From: Trichobilharzia regenti
Taxonomy: Eukaryota > Platyhelminthes > Trematoda > Strigeidida > Schistosomatidae
Assembly: GCA_944472135.2 (NCBI GenBank)
Contig: OX235265.1
Location: 93,342,984-93,406,983, forward strand
Length of the DNA: 64,000 bases
Direction: 5' to 3'
Below the pieces are notes generated by a model. It had not been told where the DNA came from and did no database searches. It saw only the letters and a list, made by a program, of their open reading frames with translations. The position numbers and the translations under genes are program-made. Below are positions 54,400 through 64,000 of this stretch, piece by piece. Numbering within the stretch: the stretch's first letter is position 1; every line of letters begins with the position of its first letter.

Positions 54400-54800
54400 A
54401 CAATGGATGGAGCATTTCATCATGAGGTGATATCAGTTAGAGGACCACTGGAAAACTTGGGAGTACTGCCAGACAGCTATTTCATCCTATTTTTTGGCTT
54501 TTCAGTTGTATGCATCCACCTTCAGGGTTCGAGCACAGAACCTTCTGGTTATAAGACCAGTTCGCAGACTATTACTCCACTAGAACCGGATCTAATGTCC
54601 AGCCAGTGCATGAATTCTAACTTCTGCTAATTCGTTACATAGAGCAACCACTTCGCAATGTCTTCTTCGATGAGTTACTGCCTCACACTCAACCTACTGC
54701 ATCCTATTGATCACGGCTTCCCACTAGAGCCCTAGGTACCTACCTGCCTGAATAGGGCCAGTCGCATCAGATCAATTTTCAAGTGTTGGTTTTCTAGGGA
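54400..54800 (-). repeat. tRNA-headed hammerhead repeat, minus strand
   Basis: B-box-like block near 54522-54535, tRNA-like body 54535-54600; ribozyme site degraded. At 54750-54800 the tail of another monomer (rc AAACCAACACTTGAAAATTG) joins the start: a further head-to-tail joint. Confidence 0.65.
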
Positions 54801-55009
54801 TTTTGTTTTATTATATGGAGGATTTGATATTGTTGTTGTCAAGTGTGATTTGTTTTACCATTTTTCATAATTTCTAAAAACTACACTTCTAACATTTCAA
54901 CAACCACGCAATTGCTAACTTTATTAGGCTTATAGAATTTAATAATTTCATAACTTCTAGATTAAAATATAAATCATTTAATTTAATAAGGTTATTTTTA
55001 CTATTCCTT

Positions 55010-55275
55010 GGAGCTTAGGGCTTCAACAGCATATCACCATTTCATCGTGTTCCCTTCAGTCCTCTTTAGCTACCACTTCGAGTGACCGCCAGCTTTCATC
55101 TTCATCTCACACTATCTCCTCAATGTCATCCTTGAAATGAAACTTAACTAATCGTCCCCATTTGAGGTTCCCTTTGAGGATTTTCATGTCACGTGAAGTC
55201 AGTCAGCAGTCATATCAGCGTATGTGTCTGATCCTTCATCAATTTCTCCACCTAGTTTCGTAGCGCATCAGTCTG
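55010..55275 (-). mobile_element. RTE-type LINE 3' fragment, old
   Basis: Antisense version of the LINE end (rc of GAAGCCCTA at 55017-55026; TCACACTATCTCCTC near 55106). Confidence 0.5.
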
Positions 55276-55790
55276 CTAGCTAGTTGGTTAGTTCTAAGCT
55301 CGGGAAAAAGTGGACGTTTATTAGCTGGGCTAAGGAACTCCCCCCCCCGCTGCCCCGGGAAATCAACCCAATGACTACAGAAACTTCAAAGCACATAAAA
55401 CGTTTAGTAATATTGTCGTGGATGATGCTTGGTGACAGTCATATCAAAGTAGAAGAAATGTGGTCAAGATCTCGTCAGGGGTAGTAGTTTTCGCATAACG
55501 TCAAACATACTCAAATAAAAATTTCCCGGGAAACTCTATAGCGGTTAAATAAAAAATACATACATATAATTAACACTAATTTCAGGGTGTTTAATACAAT
55601 AGAAACGCAAGCTAGTCTAACAAATCTACATGATGAAAAAGTTTAATTTATATCACATAACTTTATGATATATAATTTAAAATTAAGTAAAAGCGGGAGA
55701 ACTTAATAAAAACAACTTATAAATATCATTTTAATTTTCTAGTAACAGCTTTCCATTTCAACTTGAAAAAAAAATTAGGTTAATTTTGCA
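55276..55790. other. Unassigned spacer
   Basis: Frame 55284-55484 contains a run of nine C but no recognised family. Confidence 0.35.
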
Positions 55791-56220
55791 TTTCCCCTGT
55801 GATTGATTATGTTGAACTGAAATGTCTTTACTCACTCGATGAAATTAAGGTAGGGAGGAGTTTGACTGACATTCTATGCTTTGTTTCATGATTATGCGTA
55901 GAGTGGCAATTTGATCAACACACAATTTGCCTTTCCTGAACCAAATTTGTTCTAGTGAAAGGCGGAAATGTGCACCCAGTGCATCTTTCATTCTATCCAA
56001 GATGAGACGACTCAGCGTTTTATTTAGCATGAACTAAAACATGATTCAAAACCAGTTCTTGCACGGTGAGACGTATCTTGACAGGGTAATCTTATTTCCA
56101 GTCGGCAGATACCTTTCTTTCCTTTCAAACCACTTGCAGTAAGGTCGTGAGCACATTTGGGTCTGTTTTCAGTTCTTTAGTGGTGGCCCTGCTGCCTTCC
56201 GGAATCGCTTACAATAGATA
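55791..56220 (-). mobile_element. LINE reverse-transcriptase N-terminal fragment
   Basis: Minus frame 56030-55845 reads MLNKTLSRLILDRMKDALGAHFR and WFRKGKLCVDQIATLRIIMKQSIE, the RTE RT block QAGFRxGRSCVDQI before motif A. Upstream, LKTDPNVLTTLLQ is in another frame. The window also holds later parts of this lineage elsewhere but not attached here. Confidence 0.7.
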
Positions 56221-56340
56221 CACATTTATTCTGCATTATCTTGTTACTAAAGCGCGAATATGTATCGCATTTGTCTTATCAACAAGGCCTATGTGTAATC
56301 TTCATGGAAATGATGCTACTTCCAGGATTTGGGCTCCTTA

Positions 56341-56360
56341 TATATATATATATATATATC
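56341..56360. repeat. (AT)n microsatellite
   Basis: Short TA dinucleotide run directly beyond the LINE tail. Confidence 0.8.
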
Positions 56361-56384
56361 TTACAGTGAAAATCTAGAGTTTGT

Positions 56385-57560
56385 ATTCTATTGTTATTAT
56401 TGTTCCCTTGAGTTCCTAGTGGAACATAGGGCTTCAACTCCACCTCTCCGCTTGCTTCTGTCTTCCTTCTGCTGTACTTTTCCCCTGCATCCATGTTAGT
56501 CTATACTGTTAGTCTATACTGCTCTTCACACAATCTCCTCCATGTCACCATTGCACTGACGTCCCACTCGCCGCGTGCTTCCTTTTCGGCCTGGTTACAC
56601 TCGAGCAATCGCCTGACGCGTGCGCGATGTCACCTAGCGGCGGCCTCCTCAGCGAGCGAGTGTCCAATACATCCATTTCCACTTTCTCCTGCACATTCGT
56701 TGGTTGGCGATTGGTTTGTTCTTGTTTTGTTTGTTTGTGTTCACAGTTTCTTGTTGGTGATTGTTCCCGGCCCGGCCATATGATCTTCAGTATACATCCA
56801 GCGAAGACAGTTAGTTGTTTATAAAGGTCTGCAACAGGCTGTTGGAAATATTCTTTGTGACCCACCCGCCAAGTTTCTCATCCGTATAGAAGAACTGACT
56901 GACTTGACCACGTTTGTATTGAAAATCCGACTGAATTTTGTTGTTGATGATGGCTGAGTGACGAAGATTGGTTTTCCAGATTGATTTCAGGTTGATGAAT
57001 GTGTTTCTCACTCGCCTTCCTGATTCTCGCTTGATTTGACATCCTCGTCCACTCCTCGTGTAGTTGAGACAATGCTCGATGCTAGATAAGTGAGTGAATG
57101 AAGTGACCTCTTTCAAATCCCTCCTGTTGATGGTGATTGACGCTGGATGTTGTTGTTGTTGGTTGGTTATTTTCATAACCTCCGTCTTGTCTATGTTCAC
57201 ATGGAGTCCTGTCTTCACTGGCTGCTTCCTCTACTAGTTTGTCGGTTTTTGCTTGTAAGTCTTCGATTGTGTGTGACAACAAACATAAATCATCCACGGG
57301 CGAAATCCAGGTCTTCTAGGTTTTTCACGTCGGTCGGTCCAGGATATCTCTCCTTGTCTTCTCATTTCCCACTCACTTTCTGACGCATAATCCAGTCAGT
57401 CCTCCACAACTAAGAATATCATTTGGTGATAATAAGCAGACACCCTTGTCTGACTCCTGTGTCTACTCCAAACACCTCGCTGAGTTTTCTGTTGTGGATG
57501 ACTTGACATGTTCCGTTGTCGTACAGCAGCTGTTGAATCAGGTTGATGAATATTTGAGGC
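56385..57560 (-). mobile_element. RTE-type LINE (subfamily 1), minus strand
   Basis: Inverted sister of 8061-9272. Minus frames: DDLCLLSHTIEDLQAKTDKLVEEAASE (57297-57215), GLHVNIDKTEVMKI (57205-57160), NTFINLKSIWKT and CILKIIWPGRE. Tail at 56398-56385 is AAT-rich. Joined at about 57560-57575 to plus-strand PLE. Confidence 0.8.
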
Positions 57561-57574
57561 ACTGTACGCCGTAG

Positions 57575-58300
57575 TACTCGAGTAGTCTCCAAATTAAAAG
57601 GGATCTTTACAGATTGGCAATCATGTGTCTTCTCTAAAGGAACTTCACTTAAGGTATACGATGAACTTGAATTTTTGTTTGGTAAGGAGATGTATGGAGT
57701 GTGTTACCGTAGGATCACTACTTGGTTCAATCCTAGGGGACTTTTCCTGGAGCAACTAGAGAATAATCACCTTAAAGATACGATGATATTATCATGATTT
57801 TGCTGTCGTTATGTTGATAATACCTTTATAGTTTTGAAAGGAGCACGTGAGGCAAAGAGCATATTGTAGGTATTTAACAAAGCGCATCCAGACATAACCC
57901 AATGACCTAATGAATCAACAATCTGACGGAATAGTAACCAGACGATTGCATCAGAAACCGACATTAACTGGGCAATATACTCACTTTCTGAGTTTCATGT
58001 CTCTGCAATACAACAGTAACTTGGTTAGGTGTCTGGTTCACCGAGCTGGAGTTATTTGTTCAAATAAAATACTAAACGAACAACTCGGTAATATTCATGA
58101 TATGCTAAGTAAAAATGGATATTAGACAACATTTTTGAACAAACACATGAGCTCAGCAAGTGAATAGCCAAAGGTGCCCACAGTTCCTCAATAATCAGAG
58201 TCCCTAGAATTCCAACTCACTGGTGATGTCAATAGTGAGAGATTGTATCACACCATCTGAGAAGGGCATTCAAAGGGATTTTGCAATGAAGTTAAGTCTT
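57575..58300 (+). mobile_element. PLE RT-to-linker fragment joined to LINE
   Basis: Across frames: LEFLFGKEMYGVCY, GSLLGSILGDF (RT motif with changes), VDNTFIVLKGAREA (catalytic YVDD as YVDN) and, in frame 57910-58125, DGIVTRRLHQKPTLTGQYTH and RCLVHRAGVIC. Inverted sister at 8060-7526. Confidence 0.75.
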
Positions 58301-58307
58301 CTATATA

Positions 58308-58400
58308 GAGCGAAGACAGTTGTTGATGAAGGTCTGCAACAGGCTGTTGGAAATATTCTTTGTGACCCGCCCGCCAAGTTTCTGATCCGTATAGAGTTTG
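58308..58400 (-). mobile_element. LINE internal scrap (93 bp)
   Basis: Matches 56805-56890 almost exactly (rc of the NSLLQTFIN and LLYGSETW region) but has neither a LINE end nor a tail, so it arrived by DNA copying rather than retrotransposition. Confidence 0.7.
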
Positions 58401-59629
58401 TTTTTTATACAAGGCATTATTTCTAGGGCTACAGAAGTCTTGTAGGATCTCAATGAATGCATCGGGTTAACTATTGACCATAATGAATGTCAGCAAGCAT
58501 GAAATCTAGGTGTAATGCTCCTTACTAATCGCCTCTAGCTATATGGTCTCAAATCACATTGTATAGTGATAACGAGCTTTGATGTTTTTACACTCCTTGT
58601 TGAAGTACATGTTGGTGAAATGTTCCAGATAAAAAAACAGGAAGAATAAAACACTGTTTAATGATGACAAGAATACATGAAACTTCATGTACATTCCATC
58701 ACTATTAGTAAGAAATCTTGCACTAAACTTCATCTCAACACACAAGAAAAGGAATTTTGTCTCATAAACCTCAATAACGTATCGATAAAGTAATTAGTAC
58801 ATATACTCCAGATTTACCCTTATTTCTCCTTTCCTCAAACATTCAATATATGAAAATAGTTAAAAAAAAAACCTGTGAATATTCTTAAATTAACAGCAGC
58901 AGTGAAAACAAAATTAATTTCACTAGAGATAAACAAAGCAATTGGGTCATCAACAGATGACCTACTTCCACAGATTAACACCATTTTACGATTAAATTAT
59001 CTTGAAAAAAAGCTCCACCCCAGTCTTAACCCTTTCCTGACTGCATTCCAAACAAAATATGTCTCTTTTAACACTACAATAAATTTTTATTCAGTAATAG
59101 GGAAAAAGATGGTTTCATTCAATAGAGAAAGATTATCTATGCAATCACTTAAAAGTGGTATTTTTATGATGTCATTTGCAAAGATGGGGTACACATGAAA
59201 TCTCCTAGGGATGTTTGGATTTATAATTTAATACCAGGGTGGAGAACAGTTGAATGGTATTTTCTCCAAGTGACTTCACTGTAAAATGGTGCTAATCTGT
59301 TAAATTAGGTCACCAACAGATGACCTGATTGCCCTGTTATTTTCCAGTGAAATTATTAATTTTCCCCCTATCTATCTGCTGTTAATTAGGAATGCTCACA
59401 GGTATAATAACTATTCTATTCATTATCGAACATTTCAAATAAAAGTCTTCCTTCTCAATCGCTCTCTCTCTCTCTTATATGTGTCTCTAAATGAACACCT
59501 TATAAAAATTCAGGTAAAACAAGAAATTAAGGTGAGTTTCTCAACAAAAATAACGTTACCTTATAATTACTTTATAAAAGCATTTTATTGAACTTATAAG
59601 GAAAAATAACACCTATTTTCTGTAGAGTT
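58401..59629. other. Spacer with one unassigned frame
   Basis: Frame 58875-59198 (107 codons, LISLEINKAIGSSTDD) has no recognised motif. A (CT)n tract lies at 59461-59477. Otherwise nothing supported. Confidence 0.35.
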
Positions 59630-59880
59630 TGACAATGGATTGATATCACAGTTAGAGAACCCTTGAAAAAAACCAGCACTGGAGTACTGAACAGCTGTTT
59701 TATGTCACTAGTTTGGGAATCATCGTCAGTCAGTACGCACCCACCACCACCAAGGTTCGAACCCACAACCTTCTGGTTACATGCTAGCCAGCTCGTATAC
59801 CATTCACAACCACTGGGATCCGATTCAGTGGGCACCGAAAGAATTTTAACTTCTACCAATTGGTGGTTTTTTGTCTGTTG
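59630..59880 (-). repeat. tRNA-headed hammerhead repeat fragment
   Basis: B-box-like block at about 59753-59765; ribozyme relic 59680-59735 keeps stem I GUACUGA and CAGUAC and CUGACGA, but GAAA is AAAA. Confidence 0.65.
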
Positions 59881-59899
59881 AGATAGTGTTCATTGAAAT

Positions 59900-60767
59900 A
59901 ATAGAGAAGATTTGTAGCTCAAGTGGATGATTTGCAATTAATAGTGTTCTCTGAGGAGCTGGTTGGTTTAGTTGCGGAGCTTTAGCCATCACCCCTGCTG
60001 GATAACATCCCCTTTCAGCGCAATATTTAGCATAAAGTCAAATGATTTTTTATTTTTTCCATGAGTGATAGATAGAATTGCGTCTCCCGGTAACCATCTT
60101 TACCTATATATTGACCATTTTCTATTGATTTGGATTTTAAACTTTCTCGTCACATGATTTACTTTTTGTTAGTTGGTATATTTGGTCTCTATGTCAACGT
60201 GTTTGTTAATTGCATAATCGTTTAAGTACCAGGCTTCTAGGAATACCCTGACTGCATTTTTGGTGTTTCCTATGTCCAAAATTTCCACATTATCCCAGTT
60301 ATCAAACTGATGTCCATAATTATCTATATGCATTGATATGAAACAGGAATATATATCATGTCTTTTCACGGATGATTTGTGTTCCTGGATTCTGATTCGA
60401 AATGGGGACGTCCGCTTCGGCCTATGTAATGTTTGTTACAGTTCATACAATTTATTTTGTAAATGGTATTAATTTTATCTCCTTTTTCTGTTGGATGTGT
60501 CTTTCGGTTTGCACAATATCGAATTAAACGATTTGACTGGCTTGTGTGCTATATATATATCAAACGGTTTCAGTGTTCTAGCTGTTATTTCAGAGATATT
60601 TCTCATGTATGGTAGGATGAATTTTCTTGTGTTCTTTGATGATTGTTCCTTGTTGGTGTTGTGATTCAACTTTAAACACTTTTTGATGAAATTTCGTGGG
60701 TAACCATTCGTTTTGAAGACCGTTTGTAGGTATTTTTCTTCCATTCTTTTCAACTCTGGAGTGATAC
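59900..60767 (-). mobile_element. PLE subfamily B, GIY-YIG and 3' end, minus strand
   Basis: Minus frames read KKCLKLNHNTNKEQSSKNTR, YMRNISEITARTLKPFDIYIAHKPVKS, LCKPKDTSNRKR and HSCFISMHIDNYGHQFDNWD; the GIY-YIG core is in a shifted frame at 60450-60390. The 3' UTR extends to 59900 and matches 24776-25060. Split from its 5' part by the LINE at 60778-61886. Confidence 0.85.
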
Positions 60768-60777
60768 AGTGTGTTTC

Positions 60778-61886
60778 TAATGGAGCTCGACGGAGTTCCG
60801 ACCAAGCTAATCAACCTGCTCAGGTCATACTACTCCAACACCAAAGCTCGAGTCCGAGTGAACGGTGAAGAGTCCCGCACTTTTGAGGTAACCAGCGGTG
60901 TCCGGCAAGGTTGTCCAGCATCCCCCATCCTGTTCAATTTCACAATTGATTGGATTTTGCGGCACGCCCTAACCGAGCACCACGGCGTCCAACTTTCGCC
61001 CGATATTCACATAACCGACCTCGAATTCGCCGACGACGTCGTGCTGTTAGCTGAAAACTTCCCCGATATGCAACAGGCGCTCGACCAGATAAATCACCTC
61101 GCGCCTACTATCGGTTTGAAAATTAACACTTCCAAAACCAAAATGTTTTCGAACACATCCACCAGCAATGATGAAATCTTATCCCTAAATGGAGCACCTA
61201 TTGAAATTGTGCCATCCTTCAGATATCTGGGATCCATAATGCTCCCCAACGGCCAAGCGAAAAACGAAGTGAATGCGCGAATCTCCAACGCCCAGAATGC
61301 GTTTCTACAGCTGAGGAGCGTTCTATGGAGCAAGAGAGAAATCAGTCTCAGGACTAAAATTCCGGTCTACCAAGCTTCCATACGACCCGTTCTCCTGTAT
61401 GGCTGTGAAACCTGGCCTCTTCGCGCGGAAGATTTACGCAGACTCGAGGTATTAGACCATTGGTGTCTCAGGTACATTCTACATGTTCGTTGGCAGGACA
61501 AACTCTCCAACGAAGAAGTGCGTCGTCGTTGCTACAACATCAACCAAATTCCAGTACTGGTCCAACAACGCCGCCTTCGGTGGTTTGGCCATGTTCTGCG
61601 CCGACCAGATGACGATCTGGTCAAATCAGTTCTAAATCCCTCGCCATTACCATCTTGGCGATGTCGCAGGGGCGGACAGCTGAAGACATGGCTTGGTACA
61701 GTCAAGGCAGATATGGAGTGCCTGGGGCTACAAACCGTCTACGGACTCCGTATGTGGAACAAGAATTGGATATCCCTATCGCAAAACCTTGCATCAGATC
61801 GCCGCGCCTGGGCAGCGATGATTCGAGATGTTCATGAAGCCGGCTCATCCTCCCGTAGGAGATAGCCGAAGTAAAGTAAGTAAGTA
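60778..61886 (+). mobile_element. Young RTE-type LINE insertion, 5'-truncated
   Basis: Flanked by perfect AGTGTGTTTC at 60768-60777 and 61887-61896. Ends in (GTAA)n, as RTE-type LINEs end in short tandem repeats. The host PLE is contiguous once one duplicate and the insert are removed, and the uninterrupted paralogue at 23190-23215 shows the empty site. Base composition is clearly richer in GC than the surroundings and the frame is intact, so this is the youngest LINE in the window. Confidence 0.9.
60780..61865 (+). CDS. LINE reverse transcriptase, palm to C-terminus (intact frame, N-terminus missing)
   Basis: 361 codons, no stop or frameshift. Residues 41-49 VRQGCPASP and 83-86 FADD are RT palm boxes with catalytic Asp pair intact; 149-157 gives the YLGSI block, 205-212 LLYGCETW, and about 267-277 RRLRWFGHVLR, a common RTE C-terminal motif. 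RT motif A and the apurinic endonuclease are missing through 5' truncation, so this copy cannot move itself. Related in plan to, but distinct in sequence from, the other LINE subfamilies here. The Met is simply the first in the truncated frame, not a native start. Confidence 0.9.
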   Translation: MELDGVPTKLINLLRSYYSNTKARVRVNGEESRTFEVTSGVRQGCPASPILFNFTIDWILRHALTEHHGVQLSPDIHITDLEFADDVVLLAENFPDMQQALDQINHLAPTIGLKINTSKTKMFSNTSTSNDEILSLNGAPIEIVPSFRYLGSIMLPNGQAKNEVNARISNAQNAFLQLRSVLWSKREISLRTKIPVYQASIRPVLLYGCETWPLRAEDLRRLEVLDHWCLRYILHVRWQDKLSNEEVRRRCYNINQIPVLVQQRRLRWFGHVLRRPDDDLVKSVLNPSPLPSWRCRRGGQLKTWLGTVKADMECLGLQTVYGLRMWNKNWISLSQNLASDRRAWAAMIRDVHEAGSSSRRR

Positions 61887-61896
61887 AGTGTGTTTC

Positions 61897-62165
61897 AACC
61901 CTCTTGTGAACAATGTCTGTACACAGTTTCTTTTGTGAGTGAGTAATTGGATTATTGCTAGTATAGTTGAGTATTTGATCTGTGTGTGTTGACTTTCTAT
62001 ATACTTTTGTTGGTTCTCCTGATTAAGACATCTAAAAGTGGGATTTGTTATCGAATTCTTCTTCTCTTGTGGTGAATTTGATGTCTTCAAATATGTTGTT
62101 CATTAATTTATGGGTATATTCTAAATCATTTCTCTTAATTATTACAAATTTATCATCAAGGTATC
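61897..62165 (-). mobile_element. PLE subfamily B, RT fragment, minus strand
   Basis: Minus strand: DDKFVIIKRNDLEYTHKLMNN (62160-62095), EDIKFTTREEEFD and a later NPTFRCLNQENQQKYIES-type stretch. It stops at the YVDD position, where it is fused to an inverted 3' end. Confidence 0.8.
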
Positions 62166-62179
62166 ATCAAACACGTTAA

Positions 62180-62455
62180 TATACACGAATATACCAACTA
62201 ATAAAAAGTAAATCATGTAACGAGAAAGTTTAAACTCCAAGTCAATAATAAAAATCTTCAATACATATGTAGAGATGGTTACCGGGAGACGCAATTCTAT
62301 CACTCATGGAAAAAATTCAAATCATTTCACTTTATGCTGAATATTGCGCTGTAAGGGGATCTTGCCCAGAGGGTGGACGATGAAAGCTCCGCAACTAAAC
62401 CAACCAGCTCCTCAGAGAACACTATTAATTTCCACCTGAGCTACAAATCTTCTTA
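62180..62455 (+). mobile_element. Inverted PLE subfamily B 3' end
   Basis: Plus-strand copy of the same 3' UTR that ends the adjacent minus-strand PLE at 59910-60190, giving the PLE inverted terminal copies. Confidence 0.8.
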
Positions 62456-62509
62456 TTATTTCAAAATCAAATCCTTAGAAATCGAAAACCTTTTAATTTC
62501 TTAAATAGT

Positions 62510-62770
62510 TCGAAGGAAGTGACGATAGAGTGGATACATTCTGGGGAGACTGATCGGTGACATAATGTGTCAGATCCTAGAGTAGAATCCGAATGAGAGA
62601 TGACTAGTTAGACATTCAATGATGACATGGAGGAAACTGTATCAACAGAAGATGAAACCTTACGGGCAGTAAAGGAACCAGTAAACGAGAATTGCAGAGA
62701 ACAGGATAAAATGGTGATGACGTATTGAAGCCCTCCTTATGTTTCACTCTGAAATCGAGGGAATTGTCAA
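62510..62770 (+). mobile_element. RTE-type LINE 3' fragment, old
   Basis: Follows the LINE 3' pattern (GACATGGAGGAAACTGTATC, AAGCCCTCCTTATGTTTCAC) with high divergence. Confidence 0.5.
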
Positions 62771-63595
62771 CTTTAGAATCTACGAGAATTAGGCATTATC
62801 ATCGGAAACTTATTCTGCTTTTGTTTACGATTCTTTAGGAGTGTGTTTCAACAATTCCTTGTGGAATCTAGTTTAAAGTAATCATGTTTCAATACGAGCA
62901 AGCTATATAATTTGCTATATAGAATGATTCTGGTCAGCCAAGTGGATTTTCTCAAAAGAAACAGTTAGTCTATTGATGTGATCGCCATTTGGTAGGTAAA
63001 ACACAAGTTAACGAAATCATTTGTAGGCATTGCATTAACTACTTATAAAACCATCAGTATATCTGTCACTGTCCTGCAAGAAGTTATTTGTGAGCACAAT
63101 TGGCTCAGTGATACTGTCTCCGACTGTAGTATCTGGTGGTGGTGTGATTTAGGGTCTCCAAAAAGGAATCATTTCCTTTGAGTTTATAGATACTCTTTCT
63201 TTACTGATCAGTATCAATAAGTTGTAAATCAAAGTTAAGGCCTTCCTGTTGTTTAACACAAACCATCTTATATCATAATGGCCAGTCACATGACTCGGTT
63301 ACTCTGTTGCAAGCCTAATTGATGAAATTCAGTTAGCATCGTAACTAAGCTTCCAAATAAAGTTTTTTTTTTCAGTGGGTTTGAAAGAACCATTCACTGC
63401 TTGCACTGATATATATTAATGAAAATGTATACTCAGGACCGAATCCATAAATTGCATGCCGCAAATACGTTTTGTGCATTCATGGTGATTGTGTTTTTAA
63501 ACATACTGTGACTATTAGATAGTCAATTTGCTAAACATGATGAAAATGACAAATGTATACAGGAGTTTCAATCACAATTTCTATTAGGTATCAAA
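62771..63595. other. Unassigned sequence
   Basis: No gene or repeat recognised. Confidence 0.4.
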
Positions 63596-64000
63596 CTTGA
63601 AATAGCAGAGAAGATTTGTAGCTAAGGTGGATGATTTTCTTCTAGGAAACATCTTCAGTTGACGTTTTGGTATGAAATGGACTTATTTGAATTCTCCATG
63701 GTTGATGATATAATTGTATCCTTTGACAATTATTGTCGTGGTTGGCTGTTAATTCTTGTCTCTATTGATCATTTTCGCTGACATGGAATTTGAACTTTAT
63801 TGTCATTTAACTTATTTTTTTATGAATTGGTAAATTTGGTCTATAGTAATGTTGGATAATACCTGGTTGGTTCATTTGAGTGTGAGGCTTCTAGAAATTT
63901 TCTCCTACTTAAAATGTGGACATTATGCCGACTAAATTCGTGTCAGTAATTATCTACGTTCATCGATATGAAAGAATATATATATATATATATATATATA
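63596..64000 (-). mobile_element. PLE 3' end, minus strand, running off the window
   Basis: AGAAGATTTGTAGCTAAGG and the region 63820-63970 (rc of the HQFD/DNVxIL block) correspond to 59905-59925 and 60170-60345. Diverged; an (AT)n run ends the window at 63978-64000. Confidence 0.6.

Noticed and set aside
58875..59198. 107-codon frame as a host exon
   Set aside because: No recognisable domain, no convincing splice context, and AT-biased composition as in spacer DNA.
51300..64000. Upstream GPCR exons (TM1-TM3)
   Set aside because: No minus-strand frame with TM1/TM2 signatures followed by a phase-0 donor was found; probably beyond the window.

Overview
The window is AT-rich, intron-dominated metazoan DNA of the kind seen in blood flukes (Schistosoma or a close trematode). 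Three things point there. There are many decayed RTE-type LINEs with trinucleotide (AAT)n tails. There are many Penelope-like elements (PLEs) whose reverse transcriptase and GIY-YIG fragments can be read by eye. There are numerous tRNA-headed repeats carrying hammerhead-ribozyme (HHR) cores, including copies very close to the published schistosome Sm-alpha satellite ribozyme. The genus is inferred from repeat content; no species-level marker was seen.

Only one host gene is clear. It is a rhodopsin-family GPCR on the minus strand, probably a neuropeptide (FMRFamide-like) receptor. One exon (50624-51289, TM3 end to mid TM6) splices in phase 0 across a 22.2 kb intron to the last exon (28393-27827, rest of TM6, TM7 and tail). 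The 5' exons for TM1-TM3 were not found and probably lie beyond the right edge. An Asn/Ser/Asp-rich open frame (27875-27270) overlaps the end of the last exon in another frame and looks like a continuation of the tail across a frameshift.

Layout. 1-27 kb is downstream of the gene: PLE copies (1-945, 1315-3360, 6690-8060, 13.0-15.66, 16.7-18.8, 21.7-25.06 kb), LINE copies (8.1-9.27, 10.74-11.79, 19.36-20.26, 24.02-24.78 kb) and HHR/tRNA repeats. 28.4-50.6 kb is the GPCR intron: HHR repeats in inverted and head-to-tail arrangements, LINE fragments, two tRNA-SINE families, a miniature LTR element with clear ends (31660-32292), and PLE pieces. 51.4-64 kb contains a CR1-like LINE remnant, an 85-bp insertion with a target-site duplication, an inverted second copy of the PLE/LINE junction seen at 7.5-9.3 kb, and a LINE 3' fragment with an intact 361-codon reverse-transcriptase frame (60778-61886) inserted in a PLE.

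The most notable signals are small ribozyme-bearing or foldback insertions of 85, 164 and 241 bp. Each is flanked by a perfect 12-13 bp duplication, suggesting non-coding elements mobilised in trans, perhaps by PLE machinery. A second is a roughly 435-bp tRNA-headed hammerhead monomer found in head-to-tail and inverted multimers, a retrozyme-like organisation. Nested insertions allow several events to be ordered from this window alone.
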